A stretch of DNA of 64,000 nucleotides from Nitrospirillum iridis (GTDB taxonomy: Bacteria > Pseudomonadota > Alphaproteobacteria > Azospirillales > Azospirillaceae). The notes below the pieces were generated by a model, which saw nothing but the letters and a program-made list of their open reading frames with translations, had not been told where the DNA came from and ran no database searches. Shown here piece after piece: positions 44,871-53,966 of the stretch. The position numbers and the translations under genes were made by a program. Every line of letters starts with the position of its first letter. Within the stretch, counting starts at the first letter, position 1. Where the stretch lies: assembly GCF_014205765.1 (NCBI RefSeq), contig NZ_JACIIZ010000002.1:186001-250000 (forward strand). The letters are read 5' to 3'.

Positions 44871-45061
44871 TCGTCACCCATCACAAGGCGCCCAGACGGG
44901 ACGATATCGTCCCAGGGCGCGAAACAGCGGCGGGGCCTGGTGAAACCAGCCTCTGGCATGATCCAGATTACGACCGATCCCCCATACGACCAGGACCGCC
45001 CCGCCAACCTTTTGCGCCCAGAGCGGGGCGGGCGCAAGGGCCTGCATCACAGCGAAAGTGG

Positions 45062-46084
45062 CTAAATCGCTGATGTTTCGGGTGCCAAATAGATCCAGGT
45101 CAACTCATGCTTGTTGTGCGACAGGTGCAGCAGGCGTGATCCGGGGATGGCGGCGAAGGCGCGGGCGCTGACATGGTCCGTCTCCCCCTGGAACTTGAGC
45201 GTGCAGATGAAATTGCGCGCGTGACCGCCATCCTTCCACTGCCGCACCAGACGCAGCAATCGTTCCGGATAGCAAATGACGTCGCTGCAGAGCCAGTCGA
45301 TGGGGCGTTCCACGGGGCCGATTTCCGCCGGATCGAGGCCGAAGGCGCTTTCCCGGCGCACGGTCACACCCGGAAGACTGGCGATACGCGGGTCCAGCGG
45401 CGCCTTGTCGATGGCGGTGACCTCCGCGCCCAGGGATTGCAGCACCCAGGTCCAGCCCCCCGGGCAGGCGCCCAGGTCCAGGCAGCGGTCGCCCGGCCCG
45501 GGCATGCGGCCGGCCAGGGTCAGCGCCTCCCACAGCTTGAGGTAGGCGCGGTTGGGCGGCGTGGCCTTGTCCTCGACAAACGCCACCTCGCCATTCGCGA
45601 AGGCGCTGCTGCAGGCGCCGGAGGCCAGGATGGTGTGTTCGTCCAGCAAGGTCCAGGCGCCCAGGGGGGCGGTTGGGGCTGGGGCCGGGAAGACCAGGGG
45701 CTTGGCCGACACATGGGGCAACTGCTCCTGGATCAGACGGGAGCGGCGGTGGTGGCCATGTTCATACGCCGCCCAGTTGCGCTGGATGGCGCGCAAGGCG
45801 CGGGCGCCATCCTTGATGGACGCGATGGCGATGCGCCGGGGGGCCAGCCAGGTGTTGATGGACCAGGCGGCGGGCCGTGCCGGCGCCTGGGTGATCACCA
45901 GCCGTCCGTGGACCACGGCCGTCGGATCGTCCAATTCCTCCAGCAGGGGCTCCAGGAAGCCGTCGGCGGCCAGATAGGCGGCGCCCCCGGCGGACATGGC
46001 CTCGGGCGACTCGGCATTGTCAAAAGATCGCGCCCCGGGAGCTGCGCTCGCCGGGGCGTTGGTTCCATCCGGATGACCGGTCAT
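45062..46084 (-). CDS. 23S rRNA 2'-O-methyltransferase, RlmM-like
   Basis: A 340-residue FtsJ-fold methyltransferase. The N-terminal part carries a THUMP-like region; the C-terminal half has the SAM site CLDLGACPGGWTWVLQSLGAEVTAIDKA, then the catalytic set in DWLCSDVICYPERLLRLVRQW and FICTLKFQG with the lysine expected in the K-D-K-E tetrad. Closest to RlmM (YgdE, Cm2498 in 23S rRNA) by length and by the GGWT motif. Orthology is not confirmed, so no symbol is given. The first 20 residues are variable. Confidence 0.78.
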   Translation of the reverse strand: MTGHPDGTNAPASAAPGARSFDNAESPEAMSAGGAAYLAADGFLEPLLEELDDPTAVVHGRLVITQAPARPAAWSINTWLAPRRIAIASIKDGARALRAIQRNWAAYEHGHHRRSRLIQEQLPHVSAKPLVFPAPAPTAPLGAWTLLDEHTILASGACSSAFANGEVAFVEDKATPPNRAYLKLWEALTLAGRMPGPGDRCLDLGACPGGWTWVLQSLGAEVTAIDKAPLDPRIASLPGVTVRRESAFGLDPAEIGPVERPIDWLCSDVICYPERLLRLVRQWKDGGHARNFICTLKFQGETDHVSARAFAAIPGSRLLHLSHNKHELTWIYLAPETSAI

Positions 46085-46125
46085 GTCGGCACGTCGGGAA
46101 AGGGAGTAAAACGCGAACCGGGGTC

Positions 46126-46770
46126 TTAGGGCAGAATATCGGCCGATGCAATAACCGCCTGCGTGCGGTTGCGCACACCCAGTGACCGCATGACGGCGGT
46201 GACGTGGATTTTAACCGTCCCCTCCGACAAGCCCAGCTCATAGGCGATCTGCTTGTTGGATTTGCCTTCGCGCAGGCAGCGCAGGACGTCGCGCTGACGC
46301 TGGGTCAGGGACGGTGAATTGCCGCCGCCGCCGCCGGACGCCGAGGTGGTGGCGCTGCTCGGCGCCGTGGTGTCGCCGTGGATGGCGGCCGGGGGCACGT
46401 AGATGCCACCGGAAAACACCAGGTTCAGGGCGCTCAGCATGATCTTCACGCTGGAGGACTTCGGAATGTAGCCCGAGGCGCCAGCGTCCAGCGCCGCACG
46501 CACGTCCGACTGGCTTTCGGACGCGGAGATGATCACCACCGGCGTACCAGCCTGAATCTCGCAGATTTCCTGGATGCCGGCGAACCCCGGCCAGTTGGGC
46601 ATCTGCAGGTCCAGCAGGATGAGGTCGAATTCCTGTTCGCCCTGCGCGTAGTCCAGCGCCTCGTTGAAGGTACCGGCCTCCGTGAAGGTGGCGTCGGCGC
46701 TCAGTTGCGTCAGCAGCCGGCATAGGCCTTCGCGGAACAGCAGGTGGTCATCACCGATCAGGATGTTCAT
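46126..46770 (-). CDS. LuxR/NarL-type response regulator
   Basis: A 214-residue response regulator: receiver domain (1-118) with the acidic pair GDDH, phosphorylation aspartate in LLDLQMP, IISAS and the lysine in YIPKSS, a glycine/serine linker and a LuxR helix-turn-helix (about 150-210: LTQRQRDVLRCLREGKSNKQIAYELGLSEGTVKIHVTAVMRSLGVRNRTQAV). The ATG at 46770 was chosen because the receiver begins there (MNILIGDDHLLF). No kinase gene is adjacent, so the partner is unknown. The 536-base region upstream, shared with galU, has its promoter. Confidence 0.92.
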   Translation of the reverse strand: MNILIGDDHLLFREGLCRLLTQLSADATFTEAGTFNEALDYAQGEQEFDLILLDLQMPNWPGFAGIQEICEIQAGTPVVIISASESQSDVRAALDAGASGYIPKSSSVKIMLSALNLVFSGGIYVPPAAIHGDTTAPSSATTSASGGGGGNSPSLTQRQRDVLRCLREGKSNKQIAYELGLSEGTVKIHVTAVMRSLGVRNRTQAVIASADILP

Positions 46771-47306
46771 GTCCGACTCTCGTTCAGAGGTAGTAGGGAA
46801 CCAAGGTTGCCAGTGAACCCAGACGACTATGTTGTTTACCTGCGTACGCGCGCCGTCGGCAGCTTTATCATACACCCGGGGGCAGAAACCATCGGTGGCT
46901 GGATGAACAGTCCCGCTGCGGGAATATTGAAACGCGGACTTTAAGCTAAACTACTACAAACTCGGCCTGGCCCTGTCACCCTGATTTGACTTGGGTCGGT
47001 TGATTTAAGCAACGGATTTAGGCGCGATTGAGGCGAAAGTTATCGTTTGGGCAGGCGATTGATCCAACCAAAGGGCGCCGGGGCCCGACCATGGGCATAG
47101 GTATGGATATAGGCCGCCATCCCCAGGAATGGCGGTTTTTCTTGCCACGAAAGCGTCAGAAAGTCTCGTCAGCCTGATTGCGTGCCCTGTTACCGTTGTG
47201 GCAGAAGGGCCAGAATGCAGGGGGCTGCCCGGACTCGGGGGGCGACCCGCACACCAATTTCCAATAATCCCCCGATAATGCGGGGCTTGAACTCCAGGGG
47301 TCGGTC
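46771..47306. other. Gene-free region between the response regulator and galU
   Basis: 536 bases with no supported gene. It holds the leftward promoter of the regulator and the rightward one of galU, and a terminator (47114-47140) with no gene in front of it on that strand. Bases about 46920-47060 are more AT-rich. I cannot name an RNA family for it. Confidence 0.45.
47114..47140 (+). terminator. Orphan rightward terminator
   Basis: CCGCCAT (47114-47120) pairs with ATGGCGG (47129-47135) across an 8-base loop, followed by TTTTT. On this strand no gene lies upstream for more than 3 kb, so it would end an RNA starting inside the 46.8-47.1 kb gap. Confidence 0.6.
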
Positions 47307-48182
47307 ATGGTCAAGCGCGTACGTAAAGCTGTGTTTCCGGTTGCCGGTCTGGGCACGCGGTTCCTGCCGGCGACCAAGGCCATACCGAAGGAAATGCTGC
47401 CGCTGGCCGACAAGCCGTTGATCCAGCACGCGGTGGATGAGGCCAAGGCGGCCGGGATCGAGATGTTCTGTTTCGTCACCAGCCGGGGCAAGACCCCGCT
47501 GGAGGATCATTTCGACCTGAATTACGAACTGAACCAGACGCTCAAGAACCGGGGCAAGCTGGATATCCTCAAGATGATCGAGGACATCCAGATCGACAGC
47601 GGCAAGATCGCCTATGTCCGCCAGTCCGAGCCGCTGGGCCTGGGCCACGCCGTGTGGTGCGCGCGCGAATTCATTGGCGATGAGCCCTTCGCCGTGCTGC
47701 TGCCTGACGAACAGGTGCTGGGCGACCGGCCCTGCCTGGCGCAGATGATGGACGCCTATGCCCAGGTCGGCGGCAACCTGCTGTCGGTGTTCGAGGTCCC
47801 GCGCGAGCAGACCAACAAGTACGGCATCCTGGACATCGGCGCGGACGATGGTCGCCTGGCCGAGGTGAAGGGCCTGGTGGAAAAGCCGGACCCCGCGACC
47901 GCGCCGTCCACCCTGTCCATCCAGGGGCGCTACATCCTGCAGCCCGAGATCTTCCAGCACTTGGAGCGGTTCGAGAAGGGGGCCGGCGGCGAAATCCAAC
48001 TGACCGACGCCATGGCCAAGCTGATCGGCCAGCAGCCCTTCCATGGTTTCCGCTTCGAAGGCAAGCGCTTCGATTGCGGCGACAAGCTGGGTTTCGTCTT
48101 GGCGAACGCGGCCTACGCCCTGGCGCGGCCCGACATGGCGGACAAGGTGCGCGCCGCCCTGAAGGAAATGCTCCAGGGGTGA
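47307..48182 (+). CDS. galU: UTP-glucose-1-phosphate uridylyltransferase
   Basis: GalU forms UDP-glucose from glucose-1-phosphate and UTP. The 291-residue protein has the nucleotidyltransferase start AVFPVAGLGTRFLPATKAIPKEMLPLADKPLIQHAVDEA, then FCFVTSRGKTPLEDHFD, LGLGHAVWCAREFIGDEPFAVLLPDE and VKGLVEKPDPATAPS. It heads galU-ugd-pgm, which together convert glucose phosphates to UDP-glucose and UDP-glucuronate, precursors of exopolysaccharide and lipopolysaccharide. Confidence 0.96.
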   Translation: MVKRVRKAVFPVAGLGTRFLPATKAIPKEMLPLADKPLIQHAVDEAKAAGIEMFCFVTSRGKTPLEDHFDLNYELNQTLKNRGKLDILKMIEDIQIDSGKIAYVRQSEPLGLGHAVWCAREFIGDEPFAVLLPDEQVLGDRPCLAQMMDAYAQVGGNLLSVFEVPREQTNKYGILDIGADDGRLAEVKGLVEKPDPATAPSTLSIQGRYILQPEIFQHLERFEKGAGGEIQLTDAMAKLIGQQPFHGFRFEGKRFDCGDKLGFVLANAAYALARPDMADKVRAALKEMLQG

Positions 48183-48309
48183 CGGGGCGGGCGGCCTGAA
48201 CCGAGGCCGCGGACGCAACCGAGGGCTTGGGCTGCTTTTGCGGCTTCAATTAAAGTGGGAAGGACCCTAAAAGGTCACATGCGCGATACGATGGTGTCGC
48301 CTTAAATAA

Positions 48310-48342
48310 GGGGCGGTCCGGCGTAAATACCGGTGCCGCCCC
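48310..48342 (+). promoter_or_regulatory. Hairpin in the galU-ugd gap
   Basis: Outer arms GGGGCGG and CCGCCCC (48310-48316, 48336-48342) enclose CCGG/CCGG around an 8-base AT-rich loop. No T tract follows and ugd starts 82 bases on, so it could be a leader structure or a weak terminator. Confidence 0.4.
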
Positions 48343-48423
48343 TGATCCCGATGCCCTATCCATGTGGTGCGTCCACACGGACCATACCGGGCCCGGGACG
48401 CCGGGACGTCGTGACTATAGGGG

Positions 48424-49761
48424 ATGGGTATGCGCATCGCGGTGATCGGAACGGGCTACGTCGGCTTGGTCTCTGGCGCCTGTTTTTCCGAATTCGGCGT
48501 GACCACGGTCTGCGTCGACAAGGATGCCGGCAAGATCGAGCGCCTGAACCGGGGTGAGATCCCGATCTTCGAGCCGGGCCTGGACGATCTGGTGGCCAAG
48601 AACGCCAAGGCGGGCCGCCTGTCCTTCACCACCGATCTCGCCAGCGCGGTCAAGGGCGTGGACGCCGTGTTCATCGCCGTCGGCACACCGTCGCGCCGGG
48701 GGGACGGCCATGCCGACCTGTCCTATGTCTATGCCGCCGCCCAGGAAGTGGCCCGCGCGTTGGACGCCGACCGCTACACGGTGATCGTGACCAAGTCGAC
48801 CGTGCCGGTGGGCACCGGCCGCGAGGTGGCGCGCATCATCGGCGAAACCCGGCCGGGCCTGGAGTTCGACGTCTGCTCCAACCCCGAGTTCCTGCGCGAG
48901 GGGGCCGCCATTGGCGACTTCATGCGGCCGGACCGCGTGGTCATCGGCGCCGAATCGGAGCGGGCGCAGGCGGTGATGAAGGCGCTGTACCGCCCGCTGT
49001 ACCTGATTGAGACGCCCATCGTCATGACCAGCCTGGAAACGTCGGAGCTGATCAAGTACGCGGCCAACACCTTCCTCGCCACCAAGATCACCTTCATCAA
49101 CGAGGTGGCGGATCTGTGCGAGAAGGTGGGCGCCAACGTCCATGACGTGGCCAAGGGCATCGGCCTGGACGGTCGCATCGGCCGCAAGTTCCTGCACGCC
49201 GGGCCCGGCTATGGCGGGTCGTGCTTCCCCAAGGACACGCTGGCCCTGGCCCGCACCGCCGCCGACGTCGGCGCGCCGCTGCGCATCGTCGAGACGGTCA
49301 TCGACATCAACGACAAGCGCAAGAAGGCCATGGCGATCCGCATCGTGGAGGCCGCCGGCGGCAGTGTCGAGGGCAAGCGCGTCGGCATCCTGGGCGTGAC
49401 CTTCAAGCCCAACACCGATGACATGCGCGACGCGCCGTCCCTGGACATCATTCCGGAACTGCAACGTCTGGGCGCCATCGTCCAGGCCTACGATCCCGCC
49501 GGCATGCACGAGGCGGAGCGGATGTTGCCGGGGGTGTCCTGGTGCGCCGACGCCTATGCCGCCACCCAGGACGCGGATGTCCTGGCCATCCTCACGGAAT
49601 GGAACGAGTTCCGCGCGCTGGACCTGGACCGGGTGCGCCGCTCCATGAAGACGCCGGTTCTGGTCGACCTCCGCAACGTCTACAATCCTGAAGACATGAG
49701 CGCCGCCGGTTTCCTCTACCGGTCCATTGGCCGGCCATCCGGCCGGTCGGCGCGCCAATAA
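48424..49761 (+). CDS. ugd: UDP-glucose 6-dehydrogenase
   Basis: Ugd oxidises UDP-glucose to UDP-glucuronate with two NAD+. The 445-residue protein shows the NAD site [54 protein letters not shown], the lysine in [20 protein letters not shown], and the catalytic cysteine in [10 protein letters not shown], then the C-terminal nucleotide-binding domain ([13 protein letters not shown]). In-frame ATGs at 48424 and 48430 are both possible starts. It follows galU across a 241-base gap with a hairpin. Confidence 0.96.
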   Translation: MGMRIAVIGTGYVGLVSGACFSEFGVTTVCVDKDAGKIERLNRGEIPIFEPGLDDLVAKNAKAGRLSFTTDLASAVKGVDAVFIAVGTPSRRGDGHADLSYVYAAAQEVARALDADRYTVIVTKSTVPVGTGREVARIIGETRPGLEFDVCSNPEFLREGAAIGDFMRPDRVVIGAESERAQAVMKALYRPLYLIETPIVMTSLETSELIKYAANTFLATKITFINEVADLCEKVGANVHDVAKGIGLDGRIGRKFLHAGPGYGGSCFPKDTLALARTAADVGAPLRIVETVIDINDKRKKAMAIRIVEAAGGSVEGKRVGILGVTFKPNTDDMRDAPSLDIIPELQRLGAIVQAYDPAGMHEAERMLPGVSWCADAYAATQDADVLAILTEWNEFRALDLDRVRRSMKTPVLVDLRNVYNPEDMSAAGFLYRSIGRPSGRSARQ

Positions 49762-49790
49762 TTCCAAGCAGCAAGGGAGCAGGTGCAGTC

Positions 49791-51182
49791 ATGACCGCTA
49801 TTCATCGGTTCCACCCCACGGTGCTGCGCGAGTACGACATCCGCGGCGTCATCGGCAAGACCCTGGGCCCGGACGATGCCCGAGCCATCGGCCAAGGCTT
49901 CGGCACCATCGTGGTGCGGGCCGGCGGCACCCGCGTGGCCATCGGCTACGACGGCCGCCTGTCCTCGCCGGAGCTGGAGCAGGCCTGCGTCGAGGGCCTG
50001 ATGTCCACCGGCCTGGAGGTGGTGCGCATCGGCCTCGGCCCCACGCCCATGCTCTACTTCACCGTACGGCACCTGGAACTGGACGCCGGCGTGATGATCA
50101 CCGGCTCGCACAACCCGCCGGACTACAACGGCTTCAAGATGATGCTGGGCAAGGGCCCGGTCTATGGCGAGCAGATCCAGGAGATCGGCCGCCTGGTCCA
50201 CGGCGGCGACCTGGAGACGGGCGTCGGCTCGTCCCGCCAGCTGGACGTCAGCGAGGATTACATCAGCCGCCTGGCCGGCGACTATGACGGCACCCGCGAC
50301 CTGACCATCGTCTGGGATGCCGGCAACGGTGCGGTGGGCCACATCCTGCGCCGCCTGACCGACAAGCTGCCGGGCAAGCACATCCTGCTGTTCGAGGAGG
50401 TGGACGGCACCTTCCCCAACCACCATCCCGACCCGACGGTGCCGGAGAACCTGGAAGACCTGATCCACGCCGTGGCCGCCAACAAGGCGGACATCGGCAT
50501 CGGCTTCGACGGCGACGGCGACCGCATCGGCGCCGTGGACGCGCAGGGCGGGATCGTCTGGGGCGACCAGCTGCTGGCCATCTACGCCGCCGACGTGCTG
50601 AAGACCCATCCCGGCGCCACCATCATCGCCGACGTCAAGTCCAGCCAGACGCTGTACGATGACATCGCCAAGAACGGCGGCAAGCCCCTGATGTGGAAGA
50701 CCGGCCATAGCCTGCTGAAGGCCAAGATGGCCGAGACCGGCTCGCCCCTGGCCGGTGAGATGAGCGGCCACATCTTCTTCGCCGACAAGTATTACGGCTT
50801 CGACGACGCGCCCTACTGCGGCGTGCGCCTGGCCGGTCTGGTCAGCCGCAAGGGCAGCCTGGCCGAGCTGAAGTCTGTGCTGCCGCCGGTGTTCAACACC
50901 CCGGAAGTCCGCTTCCAGGTGGATGAGGAGCGCAAGTTCAAGGCGGTGGAGGAGATCGTGGCCCGCGCCAAGGCCCTGGCGGGCGACGGCATCGAGGTCA
51001 ACGACATCGACGGCGTGCGGGTGAAGACGGTGGACGGCTGGTGGCTGCTGCGCGCGTCCAACACCCAGGACGTGCTGGTGGCCCGCGCCGAGGCCTTCAG
51101 CGAGGCCGGCCTGGAACGCCTGAAGGGCAGCATCCGCGACCAGCTGAGCCAGAGCGGCATCGCGGCGCCCGACGGCTTCTGA
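49791..51182 (+). CDS. Phosphoglucomutase/phosphomannomutase
   Basis: A 463-residue alpha-D-phosphohexomutase interconverting glucose-1- and glucose-6-phosphate (and mannose phosphates). It has [19 protein letters not shown], the phosphoserine motif [16 protein letters not shown], the magnesium loop [13 protein letters not shown], the sugar-binding GEMSGHIFF and the phosphate-binding end [17 protein letters not shown]. It is of the AlgC/PgmG type, and which sugar dominates cannot be told. It follows ugd by 29 bases with an AAGGGAGCAGG site, and ends at a hairpin. Confidence 0.93.
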   Translation: MTAIHRFHPTVLREYDIRGVIGKTLGPDDARAIGQGFGTIVVRAGGTRVAIGYDGRLSSPELEQACVEGLMSTGLEVVRIGLGPTPMLYFTVRHLELDAGVMITGSHNPPDYNGFKMMLGKGPVYGEQIQEIGRLVHGGDLETGVGSSRQLDVSEDYISRLAGDYDGTRDLTIVWDAGNGAVGHILRRLTDKLPGKHILLFEEVDGTFPNHHPDPTVPENLEDLIHAVAANKADIGIGFDGDGDRIGAVDAQGGIVWGDQLLAIYAADVLKTHPGATIIADVKSSQTLYDDIAKNGGKPLMWKTGHSLLKAKMAETGSPLAGEMSGHIFFADKYYGFDDAPYCGVRLAGLVSRKGSLAELKSVLPPVFNTPEVRFQVDEERKFKAVEEIVARAKALAGDGIEVNDIDGVRVKTVDGWWLLRASNTQDVLVARAEAFSEAGLERLKGSIRDQLSQSGIAAPDGF

Positions 51183-51206
51183 GTGGTGGCTTCCTGAGTT
51201 GGGGTG

Positions 51207-51238
51207 AACGGGCCGCGTCCTTTCGGGCGCGGCCCGTT
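51207..51238 (+). terminator. Hairpin after the phosphohexomutase gene
   Basis: Arms of 11 bp (51207-51217, 51228-51238) with a 10-base loop, 24 bases after the stop. The T tract is weak (TTGT). Confidence 0.7.
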
Positions 51239-51255
51239 GTCCGTTGGAGGGGCCG

Positions 51256-51744
51256 GTGCGTCTGAGCGTCTCTGTTGAAGATCCGTCTCAGCCTGAGATC
51301 AGGGACTTGCTGGTGCGCGGGGAGGCCTATTCCGCCAGCCTTTATCTGGCCGAGAGCAACCACCACCTGTCCATTGAGGACTTTCGGGCCGCCAATGTCC
51401 GCTTCCTGGTGGGACGTGATGCGGAGGGCCGCGCTGTCGCCACGGGGGCGGTGGTGCTGAACGGACGGTGGGCGGAACTGAAGGCCATGTGGGTGGTGCC
51501 TGCGGCGCGTGGGCGAGGGGCGTCCAAGACTTTGCTGGCGGCATTGGAGGCGCAGGCGCGGGGAGCCGGTGTCGAGACGCTTCGGCTGGAGACGGGGGTG
51601 TCGAACCATGAGGCCTTGGGGCTGTACGCCCGCGCCGGCTTTGTGCGTTGCGGTCCGTTCGCCGACTACCGCCTTGATCCCTTGAGCGTGTTCATGGGGA
51701 AGGCGTTTACGCCGATGCCGTTGAGCCATCACTTGAGTGAGTGA
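51256..51744 (+). CDS. GNAT family N-acetyltransferase
   Basis: A 162-residue GNAT protein, with the acetyl-CoA loop in AMWVVPAARGRGASKTLLAALEAQARGAG and the C-terminal ETGVSNHEALGLYARAGFVRCGPFADY. This C-terminal pattern (LETG, Y..AGF....PF..Y) resembles YjgM/PhiA-like acetyltransferases, but the substrate is unknown. A GTG start is used because GGAGG precedes it by 5 bases. It lies between two terminators and so is a single-gene unit. Confidence 0.87.
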   Translation: MRLSVSVEDPSQPEIRDLLVRGEAYSASLYLAESNHHLSIEDFRAANVRFLVGRDAEGRAVATGAVVLNGRWAELKAMWVVPAARGRGASKTLLAALEAQARGAGVETLRLETGVSNHEALGLYARAGFVRCGPFADYRLDPLSVFMGKAFTPMPLSHHLSE

Positions 51745-51751
51745 AGAGACG

Positions 51752-51779
51752 GCCGCGATCCGCTGGAGCGCGGCTTTTT
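51752..51779 (+). terminator. Intrinsic terminator of the GNAT gene
   Basis: GCCGCG (51752-51757) pairs with CGCGGC (51769-51774), followed by TTTTT. Confidence 0.75.
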
Positions 51780-51895
51780 CATAGGCGCCAGGCAGAGGAT
51801 GGGTGTGTTAGGCCTAAATTTTAATTATCAAAAGAGAAAATATTTATGTGGGGTGTGTTTATTTAAGCATAGAAAATCATTCTATAAATGAATAT

Positions 51896-52252
51896 CTATA
51901 TTGATATAAAAACTCTTGATGCGTCTATTTCAATCTTCCTGAGGGGATAGAATCCATTAACACTTAGGTACTTTCTGAAATTCTCGAGAACGCCGCTCCA
52001 GTCAGAGAACCCCTCGTTCTGAAATCCATTCTCGTCTTGCCAAAACAATCTCTTTTCAAAAATGCAGGCGCCATATTTCTCGCTTTGTTTGTCTGAAAGC
52101 AAAATAGAAAACCAAGCAAGCATATTATTGGACGAGTATTTGTAAATGAATATGGTTTCACCGCTTCTTTCTTCATCCCTTACCGACCCCATGCATGAGA
52201 TTGTGATTCCATTTTCTTTATCAATCTCTGAAAATTCCTCTGGCAGAGCCAT
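51896..52252 (-). CDS. Small AT-rich protein of unknown function (118 residues)
   Basis: An acidic, aromatic-rich cytoplasmic protein (FSEIDKENGITISCMG, GFSDWSGVLENFRKYLSVNG, IEIDASRVFISI) with no signal peptide. It has a good ribosome site (AGGAGA, 6 bases before ATG). The DNA from about 51790 to 52320 is clearly richer in A and T than everything around it and uses A/T-ending codons, a sign of recent acquisition. The start lies 22 bases after the HlyC-like stop on the same strand, so the two are likely co-transcribed. Size, charge and AT-richness resemble immunity proteins of toxin systems, but no homologue is recognised. Confidence 0.7.
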   Translation of the reverse strand: MALPEEFSEIDKENGITISCMGSVRDEERSGETIFIYKYSSNNMLAWFSILLSDKQSEKYGACIFEKRLFWQDENGFQNEGFSDWSGVLENFRKYLSVNGFYPLRKIEIDASRVFISI

Positions 52253-52274
52253 TGCTATCTCCTAATTTATAGTT

Positions 52275-52712
52275 CTAATTCACGCAGCGCAATTCGTCTT
52301 TATTTTCGTTGCCGTTAAAATCGACCTGCTGCAGCTTGACTGTATTGCCCTTCAACACCGTCTTGCGCAAGTCGTCCGGTATGCGGGGAGCCAGGAGGCT
52401 TTCCGCCCTGGTGGTGGGAGCCGCCAGGGCGATAATCAAGCAACGGTCGTTGGTCTTCCAGTCAGCCACCTGGGGGCGGCCGCCCGTGGTCAGGCGAGCT
52501 TCCGCCTCTTTCGACCGGTAGGCCCAGGTGACGACGCCAATGGGTTGGGTGCCCTCACGATAGATGCGAACCTGCTCCGCCATCAGGGGTGACTGGGTCA
52601 ACAACCAGACGATCCCGTTGTCCATATGGCTGACCGTGTGCGGAATCGCTGGCGGAGGCAAGGGACCGCTGTCGGTCGGGGCACCAGCATTGGTGGGGAT
52701 GGGCACGATCAC
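52275..52712 (-). CDS. Degenerate HlyC-like (toxin-activating lysine acyltransferase) protein
   Basis: A 145-residue protein whose middle matches the HlyC fold: VWLLTQSPL aligns with HlyC WLWASSPL, VTWAYRSKEAEARL with CSWANLSLENEIKYL, and ADWKTNDRCLIIALAAP with EDWTSGDRKWFIDWIAP. HlyC acylates lysines of RTX toxins using H23 and D92. Here the position of H23 is M44 and that of D92 is A95, and about 18 residues are missing after the first motif, so catalysis by the known mechanism is not expected. The C-terminus is polar and unlike HlyC. A GTG start with AAGGGA site is used. It precedes the AT-rich unknown gene. The assignment is moderately sure; loss of activity is inferred. Confidence 0.6.
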   Translation of the reverse strand: MIVPIPTNAGAPTDSGPLPPPAIPHTVSHMDNGIVWLLTQSPLMAEQVRIYREGTQPIGVVTWAYRSKEAEARLTTGGRPQVADWKTNDRCLIIALAAPTTRAESLLAPRIPDDLRKTVLKGNTVKLQQVDFNGNENKDELRCVN

Positions 52713-52997
52713 TGTGGGGTTCCCTTGTGGCTATAGTCTATCAGGATCCGGGCCACCGCTTCATCCTTGGATTGTGCCCCGCCCTTGGGCGTAGGGCGGG
52801 CCCAAGTCCAGCAAATAAGCGCAGCGCCGCCGGATAGCACCGCGCCGTGCAGCGGCACGATGTGGCGGGCCTACGTGCCCCATCGTCGGCGCCACCATGA
52901 ACCGCATCGTCACCGTTTCCACCACGGCGGCGGACCAGCCTGCGAGGGCCAGGCGAACGCGTTCAGGAGCGGGAAAGCCTGTGGGGGTAGTAGTGGG

Positions 52998-53951
52998 TCA
53001 TCCCGCCGTTGGCCGCCGCACCACCCACCTCCGCCGCACGCCCAGGTACCAGTAGAGGCCGCAGACCACGGCCATGGTGGCCAGGACCACCGCCACGTCC
53101 TCCACGCCTGCCGGTTTGCCCTCTGGGGCGCCGACGCCCAGCAGGGAGGGGAAGGGCGGGCCCAGCACGCCCATGACATAGATGGCGGTGAGGTTCTGGC
53201 CCAGATGGATGCCGATGGCGGCCTCAAGCCGGCCGGCCCGGGCCGTCACGGCGGACAGCAGCAGCGAGATGATGAAATAGAGCGCGCGTTGGTCCCACAC
53301 CCCGTTGCTCCAGGACTGGGTGTGCAGGCCGGCGAACAGCACGGCCACGGGCAGGGCGGTGGCCCAGGCGTTGCCGGTCACGGCATAGAGCCCTTGGCTG
53401 ATATAGCCGCGGAACAGCGCCTCTTCCGCCGTCACCTGCAGCAGCACCATCCAGGCCGTGGCGGCGGCGAAGGCCAGCACTTGGCGCCAGGGCTGGCCAC
53501 CGGGGGCGAACGGCTCCCCATGGGCGACGTCGATCAGGCCGCCGATGGTGACGGTCGACAGCACCAGTCCACCCCATAGCAGGGCCGAGCGCAGCGCCAG
53601 CCCCACATCCAGGCCGGGCGTGGGGGAGAGGACGCTGCGCAGGGGCCGCCCGTGCAGCCAGCGCAAGGCCAGCATCAGGGGCAGCAGCGCGGCGGCCACG
53701 CTGCCCAGCATCAGCAGCAGGTCGACGATGGTGCGCAGCGCCTCACTGCGCTTCAGCGCTGGTTCCAGGCGCAGCCACTGCGGCGCCTTCACCAGCACGA
53801 TGGCGATGGCGATGGCGCCCAGCACGACGATGGCGAGGCCGGCCAGGAAGGACCACCACGGCTCCCGCCGCTGGCGCGCCAGCGAGAGAAGCGATGCGGG
53901 GAGGGGGGATGCGGTGGCGATGGCGTCACCCCCCGTCGCTGATGGCGGCAT
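52998..53951 (-). CDS. CPBP family intramembrane protease
   Basis: A 317-residue membrane protein with about seven hydrophobic helices. The CPBP motifs are EEALFRGYISQ (EExxxR), LFAGLHTQ and IGIHLGQN, which provide the metal and catalytic residues. The N-terminal 20 residues are Pro/Ala-rich and cytoplasmic. The substrate is unknown. The ATG at 53951 is chosen over a TTG two codons upstream. It lies 15 bases after the carboxypeptidase stop on the same strand and may be co-transcribed with it. Confidence 0.87.
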   Translation of the reverse strand: MPPSATGGDAIATASPLPASLLSLARQRREPWWSFLAGLAIVVLGAIAIAIVLVKAPQWLRLEPALKRSEALRTIVDLLLMLGSVAAALLPLMLALRWLHGRPLRSVLSPTPGLDVGLALRSALLWGGLVLSTVTIGGLIDVAHGEPFAPGGQPWRQVLAFAAATAWMVLLQVTAEEALFRGYISQGLYAVTGNAWATALPVAVLFAGLHTQSWSNGVWDQRALYFIISLLLSAVTARAGRLEAAIGIHLGQNLTAIYVMGVLGPPFPSLLGVGAPEGKPAGVEDVAVVLATMAVVCGLYWYLGVRRRWVVRRPTAG

Positions 53952-53966
53952 GGGCAAGCGGGAAGA

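Noticed and set aside
46980-47075. TTGAT-type Fnr/FixK boxes in the region upstream of galU
   Set aside because: The second half-sites do not match (GCAAC and CCAAA instead of ATCAA).
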